Below the pieces are notes generated by a model. It worked only from the letters and a program-made list of their open reading frames with translations, was not told the origin of the DNA and did no database searches. Position numbers and translations under genes: made by a program. DNA of 64,000 nucleotides, taken from positions 62,001 through 126,000 of the forward strand of contig NZ_JAJOMB010000020.1 in assembly GCF_021129305.1 (NCBI RefSeq). Reading direction: 5' to 3'. Source of the stretch: Kineosporia babensis (GTDB lineage Bacteria > Actinomycetota > Actinomycetes > Actinomycetales > Kineosporiaceae). Below are positions 18,289-25,953 of the stretch, in pieces. Numbering within the stretch: the stretch's first letter is position 1; the number at the start of each line of letters is the position of its first letter.

Positions 18289-19086
18289 GAGGGCCTGGAT
18301 TGAGCGTGTCATCGCGGCCACGAACGCCTCCCGCTCCGCCTCGGCCACCAGGTCCAGCGACAGGTACGGGTTGAGGTCCTCCAGCTCGACCAGCAGCAGC
18401 TCACCGTCCGGCGTGCGGCAGGCGTCCACCCGCTGGATGCCGTGCTCGATGTCGTTCCAGTCGATGAACCGCTGGGCGAACGCACGGTCGGCCTCGGTGG
18501 GCTCGTACCGCTGCAACTGCCAGCGCCGGGCCGGGTCGGGGGCGTACAGCGCGTAGTGCAGGGTGCGGTCGACGAAGTAGAAGGACACCTCGTAGCGGAA
18601 GTCGATCCGGGGCTGGACCAGCTGGTCGGTGAAGGCCGCCTGCTCCGGGGAGTCGAGAAAGGTCAGGCCCACCGAGTCGGCACCGAACTTGGGCTTGGCC
18701 ACGAACTGCTTCGCCGGCGGCAACCGGTCCAGGTCGCCGGGCCGGTCGATGGTGGGGATCACCGGGTAGCCGGCCTGGAACAGCTCGATCAGGTACTGCT
18801 TGCCGCGCATGTCGGCCTTGCCGGTGAGCTGGTTGAACACCGGGGTCCCGGCCGCGAGCGCGGCGGTGCGGAAGGCCTGGTACGGGGCCGGGTAGTGGAT
18901 CACCGGGCCGCTGTTGCGCACCACCACGACGTCGAAGCCGCTCATCAGGTTCGCGGCGTCCAGCGGGTGGCACAGCGCCACGTCGAACTCCGCGCGCATC
19001 CGGGCCGAGAGGTAGATGTCCTCGTCGCAGTAGCGGCGGCCCTTCGCCGGGTAGCTCAGGTCGCTGACGTACAGCAGGGTGCTCAT
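18271..19086 (-). CDS. ATP-grasp-like ligase, RimK/glutathione-synthetase type
   Basis: A 271-residue protein with ATP-grasp features: FDVVVVRNSGP in the N-terminal domain, a nucleotide-binding lysine segment QFVAKPKFGADSVGL near residue 135, and the Mg-binding LVELEDLNPYLSLDL near residue 240. Such enzymes join a carboxylate to an amine through an acyl-phosphate; the partners are unknown. The ATG at 19086 gives a protein that starts directly with a beta-strand (MSTLLYVSDL); the frame stays open upstream but with low-complexity sequence through an inverted repeat, so longer starts are rejected. It converges on the P450 with an 18-nt overlap. Confidence 0.72.
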   Translation of the reverse strand: MSTLLYVSDLSYPAKGRRYCDEDIYLSARMRAEFDVALCHPLDAANLMSGFDVVVVRNSGPVIHYPAPYQAFRTAALAAGTPVFNQLTGKADMRGKQYLIELFQAGYPVIPTIDRPGDLDRLPPAKQFVAKPKFGADSVGLTFLDSPEQAAFTDQLVQPRIDFRYEVSFYFVDRTLHYALYAPDPARRWQLQRYEPTEADRAFAQRFIDWNDIEHGIQRVDACRTPDGELLLVELEDLNPYLSLDLVAEAEREAFVAAMTRSIQALSAAHR

Positions 19087-19144
19087 CGTCCGAAAGGTAG
19101 CCGACCCGGATCGATGGCAGGGTGATGGGTTCAGCCGTCTGGTA

Positions 19145-19315
19145 CTAGGGAGTGTTTTGGAATTCGCTGCCGTAGCGAGGAGGTGCCCGGGGCGTCGGCT
19201 GGGCGTGGCCGGTGGGGCCCTTCGTAGCGGTGTTCTACGTAGGGCCCCACCGGACGCGGTCAGACGGCGTCCCGGGCGCCCCGCAGTAGGCATGGAATTC
19301 CAAAACCCGACCTAG
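19145..19315. repeat. 171-bp imperfect inverted repeat element
   Basis: The outer ends CTAGG (19145) and CCTAG (19311-19315) and the perfect 12-mers GTTTTGGAATTC (19154-19165) and GAATTCCAAAAC (19295-19306) frame arms of about 85 bp. The innermost CCGGTGGGGCCC (19209-19220) pairs with GGGCCCCACCGG (19242-19253), continuing as CTTCGTAG/CTACGTAG-like pairing around a 7-nt loop. The middle of the arms matches only in part. The right end abuts the ribosome site of the quinone oxidoreductase gene. It encodes nothing. It could be a MITE-like element, a repeated palindrome or a structured leader. Confidence 0.7.
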
Positions 19316-19324
19316 GAGGCATCG

Positions 19325-20293
19325 GTGCGGGCAGCGCGCATCATCAGCACGGACGGGCCGCGGTCGGTCCGGATCGAGGAGGTGGCCGAGCCGGTCGCCG
19401 GGCCGGACGAGGTCCTGATCGACGTCGAGGCGGCCGGGGCGAACTTTCCCGACGTGCTGATGTCGAAGAACCAGTACCAGTACAAGCCCGAGCTGCCCTT
19501 CGTCCTCGGCGGCGAGGTGGCCGGGACGGTGCGTGAAGCGCCTGCGGGGTGGGGATTTTCGCCCGGCGACCGGGTGGTGGCGGCCACCACGACCGGCGCC
19601 TTCGCCGCCACCGTGGCCGCACCCGTGCATCGGGTCGGCCTGCTGCCCGCCGCGGTGGATTTCGTGGCCGGCGCCTGTCTGCCGCTGAATTACCTGACCA
19701 TGTCGCACGCTCTGGTGCGGCGGGGTGGGTTGCGCAAGGGCGAGACGGTGCTGGTGCACGGGGCCGCCGGCGGTATCGGCACGGCGACGATCCAGCTGGC
19801 GCAGGTGCTGGGCGCGCGGGTGATCTCGGTGGTCTCCACGCCGGAAAAAGCCGAGTTCGTGCGGTCGCTGGGTTGCGAGGAGGTGGTGCTGGCCGACGAA
19901 TTCAAGGACGCGGTGCTCGCGTTGACGTCGGGGGCGGGGGTGGACATCGTGGTCGACCCGGTCGGTGGTGACCGGTTCACCGATTCGCTGCGCTGCCTGG
20001 CGCCGCTGGGGCGGCTGCTGGTGATCGGCTTCACCGCGGGCGAGATTCCCTCGGTGAAGGTGAATCGTCTGCTGCTGAACAACATTGACGTGCGTGGCGT
20101 GGGCTGGGGTGCCTACAACGCCAAGCATCCCGAGGCGTTCGTGCAGGAGTGGGCCCAGCTCGTGCCGCTGCTGTCGTTCACTCCCCCGCTGCACCGCACG
20201 TACCCGCTCGAGCAGGCCGGTGAGGCGGTGGCTTCGCTGGAGGAACGCTCGGTGCTCGGCAAGGTGGTCGTGCTGCCCCGGCAACTCAGCTGA
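19325..20293 (+). CDS. NADPH:quinone oxidoreductase-like MDR family protein
   Basis: A 322-residue medium-chain dehydrogenase of the zinc-free quinone oxidoreductase group. The N-terminal catalytic domain shows FVLGGEVAGTVREAPAGWGF and NYLTMSHALVRRG. The NADPH Rossmann fold shows VHGAAGGIGTATIQLAQVLGA near residue 145 and VDPVGGDRF. It should reduce quinones or enones with NADPH. The GTG at 19325 has a perfect AGGAGG (19314-19319) 5 nt upstream, overlapping the end of the inverted repeat. Its last 8 nt overlap the converging PLP gene. Confidence 0.88.
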   Translation: MRAARIISTDGPRSVRIEEVAEPVAGPDEVLIDVEAAGANFPDVLMSKNQYQYKPELPFVLGGEVAGTVREAPAGWGFSPGDRVVAATTTGAFAATVAAPVHRVGLLPAAVDFVAGACLPLNYLTMSHALVRRGGLRKGETVLVHGAAGGIGTATIQLAQVLGARVISVVSTPEKAEFVRSLGCEEVVLADEFKDAVLALTSGAGVDIVVDPVGGDRFTDSLRCLAPLGRLLVIGFTAGEIPSVKVNRLLLNNIDVRGVGWGAYNAKHPEAFVQEWAQLVPLLSFTPPLHRTYPLEQAGEAVASLEERSVLGKVVVLPRQLS

Positions 20294-21245
20294 CCCAGCC
20301 CAGGTAGGCGTCCGGATCGACGTTGTTCCCGCAGACGATGGTGACCACGTGCTTGCCCTCGAACCGCTCCCGGTCCTCCAGCACGGCGGCCACGCCGAGC
20401 GCGGCCGAGGGCTCGACCACCAGGCCGGCCCGTTCCCGCAGCACCCGCAGGCCCGCGACGATCGACTCCTCCGCCACCAGCACGGCGTCGTCGGCCACCA
20501 GCAGCAGATCGTCCAGCACGGCCGGGATCGGGAAGCGCCCGGCCACCCCGTCGGCGATCGTGTTCATCGTCTCGGTGGTGACCACCTTGCGCTGCCGCCA
20601 GGACAGTGTCAGGGCGGGCGCCTCCTGCGGCTGCACGCAGACCACCTCGGTGTCGGGGGCGAGCCGGCTCAGGACGTACCCCACGCCGGTGGCCATCGCC
20701 CCACCACCGAGCGCGATCAGCACGGTGTCGAACGAGCTCAGGCTCTGGGCCAGTTCCAGGCCGATCGTGCCCGCGCCCTCGCAGGTGCGCAGATCGAGGC
20801 TGTCCTCGACCAGCTGGGCGCCGTCGCGGTGGGCCAGCACCACGGCGCGCTCGCGGGCCACCTCGAAGTCGCCGTCGACCAGCTCGAGCTTGGCACCCAG
20901 GGCGCTGATCCGCTCCAGTTTGGCCCGGGGCGCGTTGCGGCGGGCCACCACCGTGACGTCGAGGTCACGGCGGCGGCCGGACCAGGCCAGCGCGGTGCCC
21001 AGGTTGCCCGCGCTGGCGCAGACCAGGGACTGCACGCCGGCCTGCTCGGCCTGGTGGGCCACCCATTCCGCGCCCCGGCCCTTGAAGCTGCCCACCGGGT
21101 TGGCGGTTTCGAGCTTGATGCTGACCTGGGCCCCGAGCACCGGTTCCAGCGGCTCGCAGCGGTACAGCGGCGTGTTCAGGAACAGCGGGTCGATGGCCGC
21201 GCGGGCCGCCTGGATCCTGGCCAGGTCGAGGCGAGTGTGCTGCAC
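20286..21245 (-). CDS. PLP-dependent threonine/serine dehydratase-like enzyme
   Basis: A 319-residue fold-type II PLP enzyme. The Schiff-base lysine lies in NPVGSFKGRGAEW near residue 53, the phosphate loop is ALGGGAMATG near residue 180, and CASAGNLGTALAWSG is the usual Asn-loop region. It should eliminate or deaminate a hydroxy-amino acid such as threonine or serine. The GTG at 21245 marks the domain start; the open frame upstream is noise. It lies 17 nt downstream of a 132-residue unknown protein and is probably cotranscribed with it. Confidence 0.82.
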   Translation of the reverse strand: MQHTRLDLARIQAARAAIDPLFLNTPLYRCEPLEPVLGAQVSIKLETANPVGSFKGRGAEWVAHQAEQAGVQSLVCASAGNLGTALAWSGRRRDLDVTVVARRNAPRAKLERISALGAKLELVDGDFEVARERAVVLAHRDGAQLVEDSLDLRTCEGAGTIGLELAQSLSSFDTVLIALGGGAMATGVGYVLSRLAPDTEVVCVQPQEAPALTLSWRQRKVVTTETMNTIADGVAGRFPIPAVLDDLLLVADDAVLVAEESIVAGLRVLRERAGLVVEPSAALGVAAVLEDRERFEGKHVVTIVCGNNVDPDAYLGWVS

Positions 21246-21262
21246 CCGCCCGAGGGTAGTTC

Positions 21263-21661
21263 TCAGCGGATGCTGCTGCCGCTCAGGACCGCGTCCGTGC
21301 CCCAGCACTGGCTCAGCCGCATCGCCACGCACAGCTGGTGCAGCGCCTGGGAGTGCAGTTCCACGGTGTGCACCGCACCGGTCACCGGGTCCTCGAACCG
21401 CCCGTTCACGTAGGGGTACTCCGGGGTGCCCTCGGCCCGGACGTGCCGCAGCACCGCGCGTGCCCCGAGCACCGCGGCGCTGCTCTGGCGCAGGCTGAAC
21501 ATCGAGGGTGCGAAGGCGGCCGCGGCGCCGGCCACGGCCTGCTCCATCCCGAGCATCGCGGCCGTGATCGGCGGGCGGGAGCTCAGCTGGGCGTCGATCG
21601 CGCGGATCTGGTCGAGCTCCACGGTGTGCGTGGTGAGGGCAGGCTGGTGACGGTGCATCAT
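21263..21661 (-). CDS. Conserved-looking protein of unknown function upstream of the PLP enzyme
   Basis: A 132-residue protein starting MMHRHQPALTTHTVELDQI with GGAGG 6 nt before the ATG at 21661. It has no membrane helix or signal peptide. A central Ala/Met-rich helix-like stretch (MEQAVAGAAAAFAPSMF) is followed by a segment reading EGTPEYPYVNGRFEDPVTGAVHTVEL. Not recognised. Close spacing to the dehydratase gene suggests related roles, perhaps amino-acid metabolism. Confidence 0.6.
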   Translation of the reverse strand: MMHRHQPALTTHTVELDQIRAIDAQLSSRPPITAAMLGMEQAVAGAAAAFAPSMFSLRQSSAAVLGARAVLRHVRAEGTPEYPYVNGRFEDPVTGAVHTVELHSQALHQLCVAMRLSQCWGTDAVLSGSSIR

Positions 21662-21840
21662 GACGAACCTCCGGTGCCGGGGAGTCCCGAACCCGTACCC
21701 CGTTGTGCGGAAACTGCCGGTCCCCCCGGGACTCAGGTGGAGACGTCCTCGATGATGCGCCGCCCGCCGCAGGTGCGTCCTCGTCGTTCGCCCGCAGCAC
21801 CTTGCGGGTTTGCCGCAGATCTTCGGCATACCCTGATCCG

Positions 21841-22473
21841 GTGGATGGGGATCTGACCTGGCGCATCGTGCTGGCCGACGACCACTCGATGATCCGCACC
21901 GGGTTACGGGCCCTGCTCGAGGCCGATCCGCGCTGTCTGGTGGTGGGTGAGTGCGGTGATCTGGCCAAGGTCGCCGGGACGGTGGTGGAGTCGGCGCCGG
22001 ACCTGGTGGTGCTGGACATCGCGCTGGGTCGCGAGAGCGGGCTGGACGCCGTGCCGGCCCTGCTCGGCCTGCCCCACCCGCCGCGGATCCTGGTGCTGAC
22101 CATGCACGACGATCCGGGTTTCGCCCGGGAGGCGCTGAGCCGGGGCGCGCACGGCTACCTGCTGAAGGATGCGGCGGCGGGTGAGCTGATCCGGGCGATC
22201 GAGATCGTGATGGCCGGCGAGGTGTACCTGCAGCCGCAGCTCGGGGCGCAGCTGCTGCGGCACACCGAGGCCCGCAAGGACGGCCTGAGCGAACGCGAGC
22301 GGGACGTGCTGCGGCTGCTCGCGCGGGGGCACACCAACGCCGAGATCGCCCACGAGCTGTTCATCAGCCTGCGGACCGTCGAGGCGCACCGGGCTGCGTT
22401 GCGGGCCCGGCTGGGCGCCCATCACCGGTCCGAGCTCGTGGACGCCGCTCGCCGATTCGGTCTTTTGGGGTGA
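21841..22473 (+). CDS. Response regulator, NarL/LuxR type
   Basis: A 210-residue response regulator. The receiver begins RIVLADDHSMIRTGL, with the acidic pair DD and the phospho-acceptor Asp in LVVLDIALG near residue 58; KDAAAGELIRAI holds the conserved Lys. The C-terminal LuxR helix-turn-helix reads LSERERDVLRLLARGHTNAEIA and RTVEAHRAALRARLG. The GTG at 21841 follows TACCCT by 6 nt with no ribosome site, so the message is probably leaderless. The cognate kinase lies 55 nt downstream. Confidence 0.92.
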   Translation: MDGDLTWRIVLADDHSMIRTGLRALLEADPRCLVVGECGDLAKVAGTVVESAPDLVVLDIALGRESGLDAVPALLGLPHPPRILVLTMHDDPGFAREALSRGAHGYLLKDAAAGELIRAIEIVMAGEVYLQPQLGAQLLRHTEARKDGLSERERDVLRLLARGHTNAEIAHELFISLRTVEAHRAALRARLGAHHRSELVDAARRFGLLG

Positions 22474-22528
22474 ACTTGCAGACGCTCGCGGCCAGTGTGT
22501 TGAGAGCGATCCGAGGGGTGGTTCTCGG

Positions 22529-23605
22529 GTGGAGCGACGATCTCAGGCCGCTCCCGTGAGCTGGGCCGCGCGATTGCGCACCCCCGGAGGCCGGGGCCTG
22601 CTGGCCTGCGCGGTGGCGGGTATTGCGTTGGCCGTCGCCGGGCTGACCCTGGAGTTCACCGACGCGCAGCCGCACCTGGTCGCCTGGGTCGGCGGGGTGG
22701 CGGCGCTGCTCTTCCTGGCCGGCATCCCCTTGGCCCGGGGGGACGCCGACGAGGTGATGACGCTGCGGGCCCGGCTGCTGATCGGGGCCAGTGCTGGTGC
22801 GGTGCTGGCGGTGGTCGGGCTCTGGCGGGCCACCGGCCGGGACCAGCCGGTGGTCCTGCTCCTGCTCGTCCCCTCCTTCTTGCTGCTGGTCACCGCCACC
22901 CTGGCGATCCGGGCCGCCCGCCTGGCCGCCCACGCCCGGCGGATGCGGCATCTGCGGGCCCGGCTGCAGGGGCAGGAGGAGGAGCGGCGGCGCTGGGCCC
23001 AGGAGCTGCACGACCAGACCCTGCAGGATCTGGCCGCCCTGGAGCTGTGGCTGGCCGGGCTCTCGCGCACCCACGATCCGGACCGGCTGGCGGCGGGTGT
23101 GCAGGACGCGCGCGGCATGGTGCACGAGCAGATCGGGGTGCTCCGGCACCTGATCACCCAGATGCGGCCGCTGGCGCTGGACACGCTCGGCCTGGCCGCC
23201 GCGGTGCGGGAGCTGTCCCGGCGGGCCGAGGGTGCCGAGGGTTCGGTGTCGGTGGCCTGCGACGTGGAGCATCTGCCGGACGACCTGCCGCCGGACAACC
23301 AGGTGGCGATCTACCGGATCGTGCAGGAGGCGCTCAGCAACGCCCTGCATCACGCCGGCTGCCGGCGGATCGCGGTGCGGGCGGTGATCGACGGCAGCGA
23401 TCTGGTGGTCAGCGTGCGTGACGACGGGGTGGGCATGCCGGCCGAAGCGCCGGCCGATGCGCTGACCCCGTCGTTCGGCAAGATCGGCATGCGGGAGCGG
23501 GCCGACTCGCTGGGGGCCGTGCTCGGCTGGGAGCAGGCCGAGGGTGGGGGCACTCTGGTGACGCTTCGGGTTCCGGCGGCCGGGCGCGGGCCGACCGCTT
23601 CCTGA
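22529..23605 (+). CDS. Sensor histidine kinase, HisKA_3 (NarX/DesK-like)
   Basis: A 358-residue membrane kinase. About four hydrophobic segments lie in residues 22-135. The dimerisation helix carries ELHDQTLQDLAALELWL, with the phospho-accepting His. The ATPase has EALSNALHHAGCRRIAV as N-box, SVRDDGVGM as G1 box and KIGMRERADSLGA. It should phosphorylate the regulator encoded just upstream. The signal is unknown; there is no large extracellular loop, so sensing may be within the membrane. GTG start at 22529. Confidence 0.9.
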   Translation: MERRSQAAPVSWAARLRTPGGRGLLACAVAGIALAVAGLTLEFTDAQPHLVAWVGGVAALLFLAGIPLARGDADEVMTLRARLLIGASAGAVLAVVGLWRATGRDQPVVLLLLVPSFLLLVTATLAIRAARLAAHARRMRHLRARLQGQEEERRRWAQELHDQTLQDLAALELWLAGLSRTHDPDRLAAGVQDARGMVHEQIGVLRHLITQMRPLALDTLGLAAAVRELSRRAEGAEGSVSVACDVEHLPDDLPPDNQVAIYRIVQEALSNALHHAGCRRIAVRAVIDGSDLVVSVRDDGVGMPAEAPADALTPSFGKIGMRERADSLGAVLGWEQAEGGGTLVTLRVPAAGRGPTAS

Positions 23606-23668
23606 AATGGATCATGGCTCAAAGGATTTCGTGACTCCGTGATTTCACCCGGGCGAAAACCCCCGCCT

Positions 23669-23751
23669 TTGGTCGCTCCTTCAAAACGGTGTTAACCTCT
23701 GCGCCCCGGTGTGGGGCATCTTCGATGTTGGCCCCAGATGATGCTCAGGTG
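23669..23751 (+). promoter_or_regulatory. Promoter and structured leader of the third secreted paralogue
   Basis: TTGGTC (23669) and TAACCT (23693-23698) form a candidate promoter. The leader contains a stem TGGGGC/GCCCCA (23712-23717 with 23731-23736) closing an inner ATC-TTC-GAT loop, and then AGGTG (23747-23751). The -10 to AGGTG distance is 48 nt here and 47 nt before paralogue 1, and hairpin to AGGTG is 10 and 11 nt. Confidence 0.55.
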
Positions 23752-23761
23752 CGTGGTTTTG

Positions 23762-25372
23762 GTGAATCAGAAGGACTCGTCCGCCCCCGAACCGGGCGAG
23801 CCGCGCAACCAGACCGTCCAGGAGAACCGTTCCCTGCACTGGGATCCGCCCTCCTCGAGCTCCGCCCCCGTCACCCGTCCGACCCCGATGTTGCCGACGC
23901 CCCCGGCCATCGAAATCGGCCAATTGGCGCAGACCGGACCGCTTTCGCAGTGGAACGACACCTCCCCCTGGCGTCCGCCGATGGGCTCGGCCGAGCCAGG
24001 TCAGCGCTTCGCTCCCGGAGTGCCGATCAAGCCGAAACCCGAGCCGGAACTCCAGCCGAACTTCGAGCTGGAGCCTGACCCCGACGTCCCTACGCGGGAA
24101 AGCCCGCTCCCCGTCCGCAAGCCCCGGCCCGCCCCGCATCACCGACGCCGGAATCTGGCCCTGGCCGGTGGGGCCGGTGCGCTGGTTCTGGTTCTGGCCG
24201 CCGGCCTGGCCTTCGCGCTCCTGGGCCGCGACGACAGCGGTTCCGACCAGGAGCCGGCGGCACTGTCCGCGCCCTTCCTCGAGGCCGTACGAGCGTTGCA
24301 GGACGCACCCGGGGTCAGCTACCGGGACGGCGTCCTCGATGTCCGGATCACCCGGGACGGCGACCTGACCGGCAGCTTCGGCTACGAGGACACCCCGATC
24401 GCCCGTACCGACGAGGGCACGTTCGCCCGGCTCTCCCGGGCCGATGTGCTGAACGTGCTGCCGTATCTGGATCCGGCCGGTGTTCCGGCCCGCAGCTGGG
24501 TCCAGATCGACGGCGCCGATCTGTCGGACCTCGACCTGGACCATCTGGCCCCCGCCTCGCCCCAGGCCATGGCCGAGCGAACCCTTGCGGTGCTGAACCA
24601 GCCGGGCACCAGCTTCACGCCCAGCTCTTCCGAGGAGATGCTGAACGGCACGCCCGCGTTGATCGCCCGCACCTCCGCCGGCCCCGTCTACGTCACCCGC
24701 TCCAGCCCGCATCGGCTGCTGCACCTGCCGACCACGCTGTTCACGGGTGAACCGGCGCCCGCTTCGGAACGGTCGGACCAGGCTCCGGTGTCCTACTCAG
24801 AATCCACCTCCGGGCCGGCGCCGCAGGTGTCGGTGTTCGACGGGGTTGCGCTGAGCGAACTGAGCACGGATCAGGTGCGCGAGGCCTACGACGAGCTGAT
24901 CGACCAGACCGGGCAGCTGAAGAACGCGCTCGACGCCCAGGTGGCGGTGACCACCGGGGAGCTGAAGCACGAGTGCACCGCGGACCAGTGCACGCTCAGC
25001 ACCCAGGTCACGGTCAACGCCGCCGCCGGTGGCCCGGCCGCGGCGGTCAGCCGGGTGGCGCTGCGGGCGACCTTCCGGATCAACGACGACGGGGCCAAGG
25101 CCGGACGTTGCACGGCGGTCGTGTCGATCAAGCAGAACGACACCAAGACGCTCTCGTGCTCCACCACGAGCACCGCGCAGGCGATGCAGACCGCTCTGGC
25201 CAACGCGCACGCCCGCGCCAACGAGCGCTCCCTGGAACTGGGTGGCGCGGCGGTGAGTTACGAGGTGCCGTACCGCAGCAGCGGTGAGGTGGTGGGCCTC
25301 GCCCAGATCGACGTCAAGCAGTCGGTGAGCAGCCTGCTCCAGCGGCGCAGCGAGTTCGCCACTGGGGACTGA
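23762..25372 (+). CDS. Membrane-anchored secreted protein, paralogue family member 3
   Basis: A protein of about 536 aa. Unlike its two paralogues it has a cytoplasmic Pro/Glu-rich head of about 130 residues before the membrane helix (about 138-158, LALAGGAGALVLVLAAGLAFALL). Outside, it repeats the family pattern: APFLEAVRALQDAPGVSYRDG, DVRITRDGD, MAERTLAVLNQPGTSFTP, GPVYVTRSSPHRLLHLP, and the four cysteines in HECTADQCTLST and GRCTA...LSCSTT. The GTG at 23762 aligns with the start of member 1; 23753 or 23711 are alternatives. Function unknown. It ends 3 nt from a converging gene. Confidence 0.75.
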   Translation: MNQKDSSAPEPGEPRNQTVQENRSLHWDPPSSSSAPVTRPTPMLPTPPAIEIGQLAQTGPLSQWNDTSPWRPPMGSAEPGQRFAPGVPIKPKPEPELQPNFELEPDPDVPTRESPLPVRKPRPAPHHRRRNLALAGGAGALVLVLAAGLAFALLGRDDSGSDQEPAALSAPFLEAVRALQDAPGVSYRDGVLDVRITRDGDLTGSFGYEDTPIARTDEGTFARLSRADVLNVLPYLDPAGVPARSWVQIDGADLSDLDLDHLAPASPQAMAERTLAVLNQPGTSFTPSSSEEMLNGTPALIARTSAGPVYVTRSSPHRLLHLPTTLFTGEPAPASERSDQAPVSYSESTSGPAPQVSVFDGVALSELSTDQVREAYDELIDQTGQLKNALDAQVAVTTGELKHECTADQCTLSTQVTVNAAAGGPAAAVSRVALRATFRINDDGAKAGRCTAVVSIKQNDTKTLSCSTTSTAQAMQTALANAHARANERSLELGGAAVSYEVPYRSSGEVVGLAQIDVKQSVSSLLQRRSEFATGD

Positions 25373-25375
25373 GGG

Positions 25376-25846
25376 TCAGCGGCGGGCCGAGAACGAGCCC
25401 TGCTGCGGGCCGCGGTTGTCCACCAGGGCCGAGGTGAGGCCGTAGTCGCAGCGGATCTGGTCGGCGTCCTGGAAGTCACAGCTGAGCTTCGTGTTCCACG
25501 GGCCGTTGAGGCTGGCCACCTGGCCCTCGAACCGGGCGTCCTCGCCGTTGATCTGACCGTTCAGGGAGCCCATGCCGTTCAGTGGTGCGACCCACTCGAT
25601 CCGGGCCAGGGCGTCCCCGTCCGCCTCCACCGACTGCACCTCGAAGGTGACGCCCGCGCGCAGACCGGCGTTCTGGGCCTCGCCGTAGTACGTGCCCACC
25701 CGGTTCGCCTCCGGCGGTTCGGGAGGCTTCTCGAATCCCAGTTCGGCCACGATGAAGGCCGCCACCACCGCGCTGGCGATACCCGCCACCCAGGCGAAGA
25801 CCTTGCCGAACACGGCCGTCTTACGGCCCGTTTCCACGAACGCCAC
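25376..25846 (-). CDS. Single-pass membrane protein of unknown function
   Basis: A 156-residue protein with a short basic head, one membrane helix (about 13-36, VFAWVAGIASAVVAAFIVAEL), a Pro-rich spacer and an outer domain of about 105 residues rich in beta-type sequence (TFEVQSVEADGDALARIEWV). Two cysteines (LSCDFQDADQIRCDYG) are likely to pair. Not recognised. The GTG at 25846 has GGGGAG 6 nt upstream. It converges on paralogue 3 with a 3-nt gap. Confidence 0.65.
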   Translation of the reverse strand: MAFVETGRKTAVFGKVFAWVAGIASAVVAAFIVAELGFEKPPEPPEANRVGTYYGEAQNAGLRAGVTFEVQSVEADGDALARIEWVAPLNGMGSLNGQINGEDARFEGQVASLNGPWNTKLSCDFQDADQIRCDYGLTSALVDNRGPQQGSFSARR

Positions 25847-25898
25847 CGTCGGCTCCCCTGCCTGGTCGCATCAAGTTGCCTCGATGCTAAGGCGGGCA

Positions 25899-25938
25899 GA
25901 TGGGGCAGAAACCGTCAAAGAACGGCTTCTGCCCCATC
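25899..25938 (-). terminator. Strong stem-loop downstream of the MFS gene
   Basis: GATGGGGCAGAA (25899-25910) pairs perfectly with TTCTGCCCCATC (25927-25938), and CCG/CGG extends the stem inward. It begins 16 nt after the MFS stop on the minus strand. No T-run follows. Confidence 0.75.
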
Positions 25939-25953
25939 CGACCGATCAACCGG

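Noticed and set aside
19087-19293. Longer N-terminus for the ATP-grasp protein
   Set aside because: The extra 69 residues are Arg/Pro/Ser-rich and are encoded by the inverted repeat. The conserved fold starts at 19086.
20286-22103. 605-residue PLP protein
   Set aside because: Homology to the dehydratase family begins only after 21245. The upstream part is out-of-frame sequence of the 132-residue gene and promoter.
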